Made by a program: the position numbers and the translations under genes. Shown piece by piece: positions 7,284 through 8,658 of a stretch of 8,658 bases of DNA (position 1 is its first letter; each line of letters opens with the position of its first letter). The notes beneath the pieces are model-generated. The model worked only from the letters and a program-made list of their open reading frames with translations. It had not been told where the DNA came from and searched no databases. Source of the DNA: Betaproteobacteria bacterium UBA2293 (GTDB taxonomy: Bacteria; Pseudomonadota; Gammaproteobacteria; Burkholderiales; Rhodocyclaceae); contig DDWF01000072.1 in the NCBI GenBank assembly GCA_002345845.1, forward strand, positions 8,790 through 17,447. Reading direction: 5' to 3'.

Positions 7284-7463
7284 ATGGACATCAACGAAAT
7301 GCGCTCCCTGATCACCGTCGCCGGTCTCGTCTGCTTTCTGGCGATCGGCTTCTGGGCCTATAGCGGCAAGCGGCGCAAGGATTTCGACGAGGCCGCCAAC
7401 CTGCCCTTCAGCGACCCGAACGAAGACGACGACAAGACGACCGACAAGACCAGCCGGCCCTGA
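7284..7463 (+). CDS. ccoQ: CcoQ/FixQ-like cbb3 cytochrome oxidase small subunit, stand-alone
   Basis: A 59-residue protein with the CcoQ (FixQ) pattern: a short N-terminus MDINEMRSL, one membrane helix (about residues 8-26, ending in FWAYS), a basic stop-transfer patch GKRRK, then a FDEAANLPF segment and an acidic, hydrophilic tail. In known cbb3 oxidases CcoQ is a single-helix subunit that stabilises the complex of CcoN, CcoO and CcoP. Here none of those genes is adjacent, which is unusual because ccoQ normally sits between ccoO and ccoP. The start is ATG 7284 with AAAGGA (7273-7278) five bases upstream; the in-frame upstream extension to 7239 lacks a good site. A second, dispersed copy that tunes oxidase assembly is one possibility; an unrelated single-helix protein is another. 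The next gene follows after 35 bp. Confidence 0.78.
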   Translation: MDINEMRSLITVAGLVCFLAIGFWAYSGKRRKDFDEAANLPFSDPNEDDDKTTDKTSRP

Positions 7464-7498
7464 AGCCGCATCCTGTCCATCCCGCAGCCCCCGCCCCA

Positions 7499-8173
7499 TT
7501 GAATAACTCCCGACTGGCACGACCGCTCGTCTTCGTGCTGGCCGCCCTGGCGTTCGGCAACTGTCTGGCCGACCCCTGCGACGCGTTGCCGAAACCCTCG
7601 GTCAAGGTTGAACGCCTGCCAACGCGGCTCACCCTCAACACCAGTTACAGCGTCGCCGCCCTCAACAACCTGGGCGCCAGCGTCGCCCGTCCCGGCCATC
7701 AGGTGCTCGGCCTGACCCGCGGCACAGCCAGCGCCAGCCTCGGTTCGCAATCACCCGCCCTGCTCGATAACCGCCGGCGCTGGGAATGCGCCAGCCCGCA
7801 GATCATCCTGCGCTACGGTTTCAGCCCGATCACCATCTATGTGGCCCGCGAATTTCCGCCGGGCAGCTGCGCCCACCGCGAAATCTACGAACACGAGATG
7901 CGGCATGTGAAGACCTATGAGGACCATCTCGTCGCCATCGAAAAGGAACTGAGCGACACCCTCAGTGCCCGCTTTGCCACCGGCGCCCCCTGGCGCGGTG
8001 CGGCCGGCGAACTGGCGACACGACTGCAACGCGAGCTGGACGAGCGCTGGCTGCCCTACGTCCAGCGGCAGATCCGCGCCGTCGAGGAAGCCCAGGCGCT
8101 GATCGATACCGATGAGGAATACGCGCGCGTAGCCAATGCCTGCGACGGCGAGATAAAGAAGTTCATTCGCTGA
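7499..8173 (+). CDS. Secreted protein of unknown family with HExxH zinc-protease-like motif
   Basis: A 224-residue protein I do not recognise with certainty. Residues 1-24 form a Sec-type signal peptide (a basic start, then LVFVLAALAF, with likely cleavage at CLA|DP). The residues before C22 do not fit a lipobox, so it should be periplasmic or secreted. HEMRH at 132-136, inside YEHEMRHVKTYEDH, matches the HExxH zinc-binding signature of metallopeptidases; a third ligand is not obvious. Mature cysteines C27, C97, C124 and C215 could form two disulfides. The region after 140 is strongly helical and charged. The start is uncertain: TTG at 7499 precedes a sensible signal peptide but has no Shine-Dalgarno site, and no in-frame ATG is nearby. 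Coupling to ccoQ, whose stop is 35 bp upstream, could explain this. A DUF922-like secreted protease is one guess. Confidence 0.75.
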   Translation: MNNSRLARPLVFVLAALAFGNCLADPCDALPKPSVKVERLPTRLTLNTSYSVAALNNLGASVARPGHQVLGLTRGTASASLGSQSPALLDNRRRWECASPQIILRYGFSPITIYVAREFPPGSCAHREIYEHEMRHVKTYEDHLVAIEKELSDTLSARFATGAPWRGAAGELATRLQRELDERWLPYVQRQIRAVEEAQALIDTDEEYARVANACDGEIKKFIR

Positions 8174-8178
8174 ACGGC

Positions 8179-8194
8179 GTGCGGGAATCCGCAC
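8179..8194. promoter_or_regulatory. Upstream activator site 1 (GTGCG-N6-CGCAC)
   Basis: GTGCGG-GAAT-CCGCAC is a perfect inverted repeat. Its centre (8186.5) is about 139 bp before the start point expected from the sigma-54 promoter at 8301, in the normal range for enhancer-binding proteins. It shares GTGCG-N6-CGCAC with site 2. It could instead be a hairpin after the previous gene, but no T-run follows. Confidence 0.65.
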
Positions 8195-8208
8195 CAGTCA
8201 CGCCCGGG

Positions 8209-8226
8209 TGTGCGAATTTCCGCACA
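8209..8226. promoter_or_regulatory. Upstream activator site 2 (TGTGCG-N6-CGCACA)
   Basis: TGTGCG-AATTTC-CGCACA is a perfect 6-bp inverted repeat with the same GTGCG-N6-CGCAC core as site 1. The two centres are 31 bp apart, close to three turns of B-DNA, so both sites face the same side of the helix. This is the classic layout of tandem sites for a sigma-54 activator. The sequence resembles DctD-type sites as I remember them, which would suit a TRAP transporter; that identity is inference. Confidence 0.65.
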
Positions 8227-8258
8227 GCCCTACTCGCACCGGCATCACCATCACCGGC

Positions 8259-8271
8259 AAAACCCTTGAGA
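8259..8271 (-). promoter_or_regulatory. Possible weak IHF site between activator sites and promoter
   Basis: Read on the minus strand, this stretch fits the IHF consensus WATCAA-N4-TTR with two mismatches. It lies between the activator sites and the sigma-54 promoter, where IHF bending often helps looping. A match of this quality can occur by chance. Confidence 0.25.
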
Positions 8272-8300
8272 ATCAGCGTACTGCCGCGACAGACTGACGC

Positions 8301-8316
8301 TGGCACATCTCCTGCA
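8301..8316 (+). promoter_or_regulatory. Sigma-54 (-24/-12) promoter for the TAXI gene
   Basis: TGGCAC-ATCTC-CTGCA matches the RpoN consensus TGGCACG-N4-TTGCW. The -24 GG (8302-8303) and -12 GC (8314-8315) are exactly 10 bp apart, as required. Only the G after CAC and one T of the -12 element differ. Transcription should start near 8326, giving a leader of about 44 bases with AGGAGG at 8357-8362. The two activator sites lie about 108 and 139 bp upstream of that start point. Confidence 0.82.
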
Positions 8317-8369
8317 AACGTATGGACCCAACCGCACCGCGGTTAGTCAAAACCACAGGAGGAGATTCC

Positions 8370-8658
8370 ATGAAACTGCGTTCCCTGCTTGCCGTCGCCG
8401 CTCTGGCTGTCGGCACCACTGCCGGCCATGCCGCCGATTTCATCAACGTCCTGACCGGCGGTACCAGCGGCGTCTATTACCCGCTCGGCGTCTCGCTGAC
8501 CCAGATCTACGGCAAGGTGATGCCGGATACCAAGATGTCGGTGCAGGCGACCAAGGCTTCGGCCGAGAACCTCAACCTGCTGCAGGCCGGCAAGGGCGAG
8601 ATCGCCTTCACCCTCGGCGACACGCTGTCGGAAGCCTGGAAGGGCAATGCCGACGTCG
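8370..8658 (+). CDS. TAXI-family TRAP transporter solute-binding protein (5' part)
   Basis: The first 96 codons of a periplasmic binding protein; the frame is open to the right edge. A Sec signal peptide covers residues 1-21 (MKLRS, a hydrophobic core, likely cleavage at GHA|AD). The mature start, FINVLTGGTSGVYYPLGVSL, is the hallmark of the TAXI family (TRAP-associated extracytoplasmic immunogenic), whose members feed a fused DctQ/DctM sodium-driven permease. The next segments, VQATKASAENLNLLQAGKGEIAFTLGD, also fit. The ligand cannot be told; glutamate and C4-dicarboxylate-type acids are known for relatives. ATG 8370 is certain given AGGAGG eight bases before it. The sigma-54 promoter and paired activator sites indicate control by an enhancer-binding protein not encoded in this window. 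The permease gene is expected to the right. Confidence 0.93.
   Translation, partial: MKLRSLLAVAALAVGTTAGHAADFINVLTGGTSGVYYPLGVSLTQIYGKVMPDTKMSVQATKASAENLNLLQAGKGEIAFTLGDTLSEAWKGNADV

Noticed and set aside
1..8658. CRISPR arrays, insertion sequences, tRNA/rRNA genes, phage or toxin-antitoxin genes
   Set aside because: I looked for regular repeats, terminal inverted repeats with transposase motifs and conserved RNA cores and found none.

Overview
The window is high-GC DNA with tightly packed genes, good Shine-Dalgarno sites and protein families that together suggest a free-living respiratory betaproteobacterium. Rhodocyclales (the Dechloromonas/Azonexus type) is my best guess, inferred from protein character and not from a marker gene. 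It looks like chromosomal DNA: I see no insertion sequences, phage genes, tRNA, rRNA or CRISPR repeats.

Layout. A glutathione S-transferase-family gene runs leftward off the left edge (1-665, minus). Everything else reads rightward. A cytoplasmic PAS histidine kinase of the HisKA_2 type (854-1963) overlaps, by an ATGA junction, a large response regulator with REC-PAS-PAS-GGDEF-EAL architecture (1960-4407). The 143-bp gap after it holds a hairpin, a perfect 9-bp inverted repeat and a 10-bp direct repeat. Next is urtA (4551-5813), a urea/short-chain-amide ABC transporter binding protein. It ends in a strong Rho-independent terminator, and no other urt genes follow. Then come a six-helix membrane diguanylate cyclase (5968-7131), a small ccoQ-like gene (7284-7463) with no ccoN, ccoO or ccoP beside it, and a secreted protein of unknown family with an HEMRH motif (7499-8173). 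Last is the start of a TAXI-family TRAP transporter binding protein (8370 to the right edge). It lies behind a sigma-54-type promoter and two identical inverted-repeat sites spaced three helical turns apart.

How the parts may work together. Two c-di-GMP enzymes with intact motifs flank a solute-binding protein gene, and one of them is the output of a two-component pair. The two periplasmic binding proteins each have their own distinctive upstream elements. The picture is of nutrient sensing, uptake and lifestyle signalling genes side by side, plus a small respiratory accessory gene. Co-regulation is inference.

I do not see a clearly new multi-gene system. The best leads are the complete sigma-54/activator layout upstream of the TAXI gene, the stray ccoQ paired with the secreted HExxH protein, and the palindrome-rich control region of the solitary urtA.
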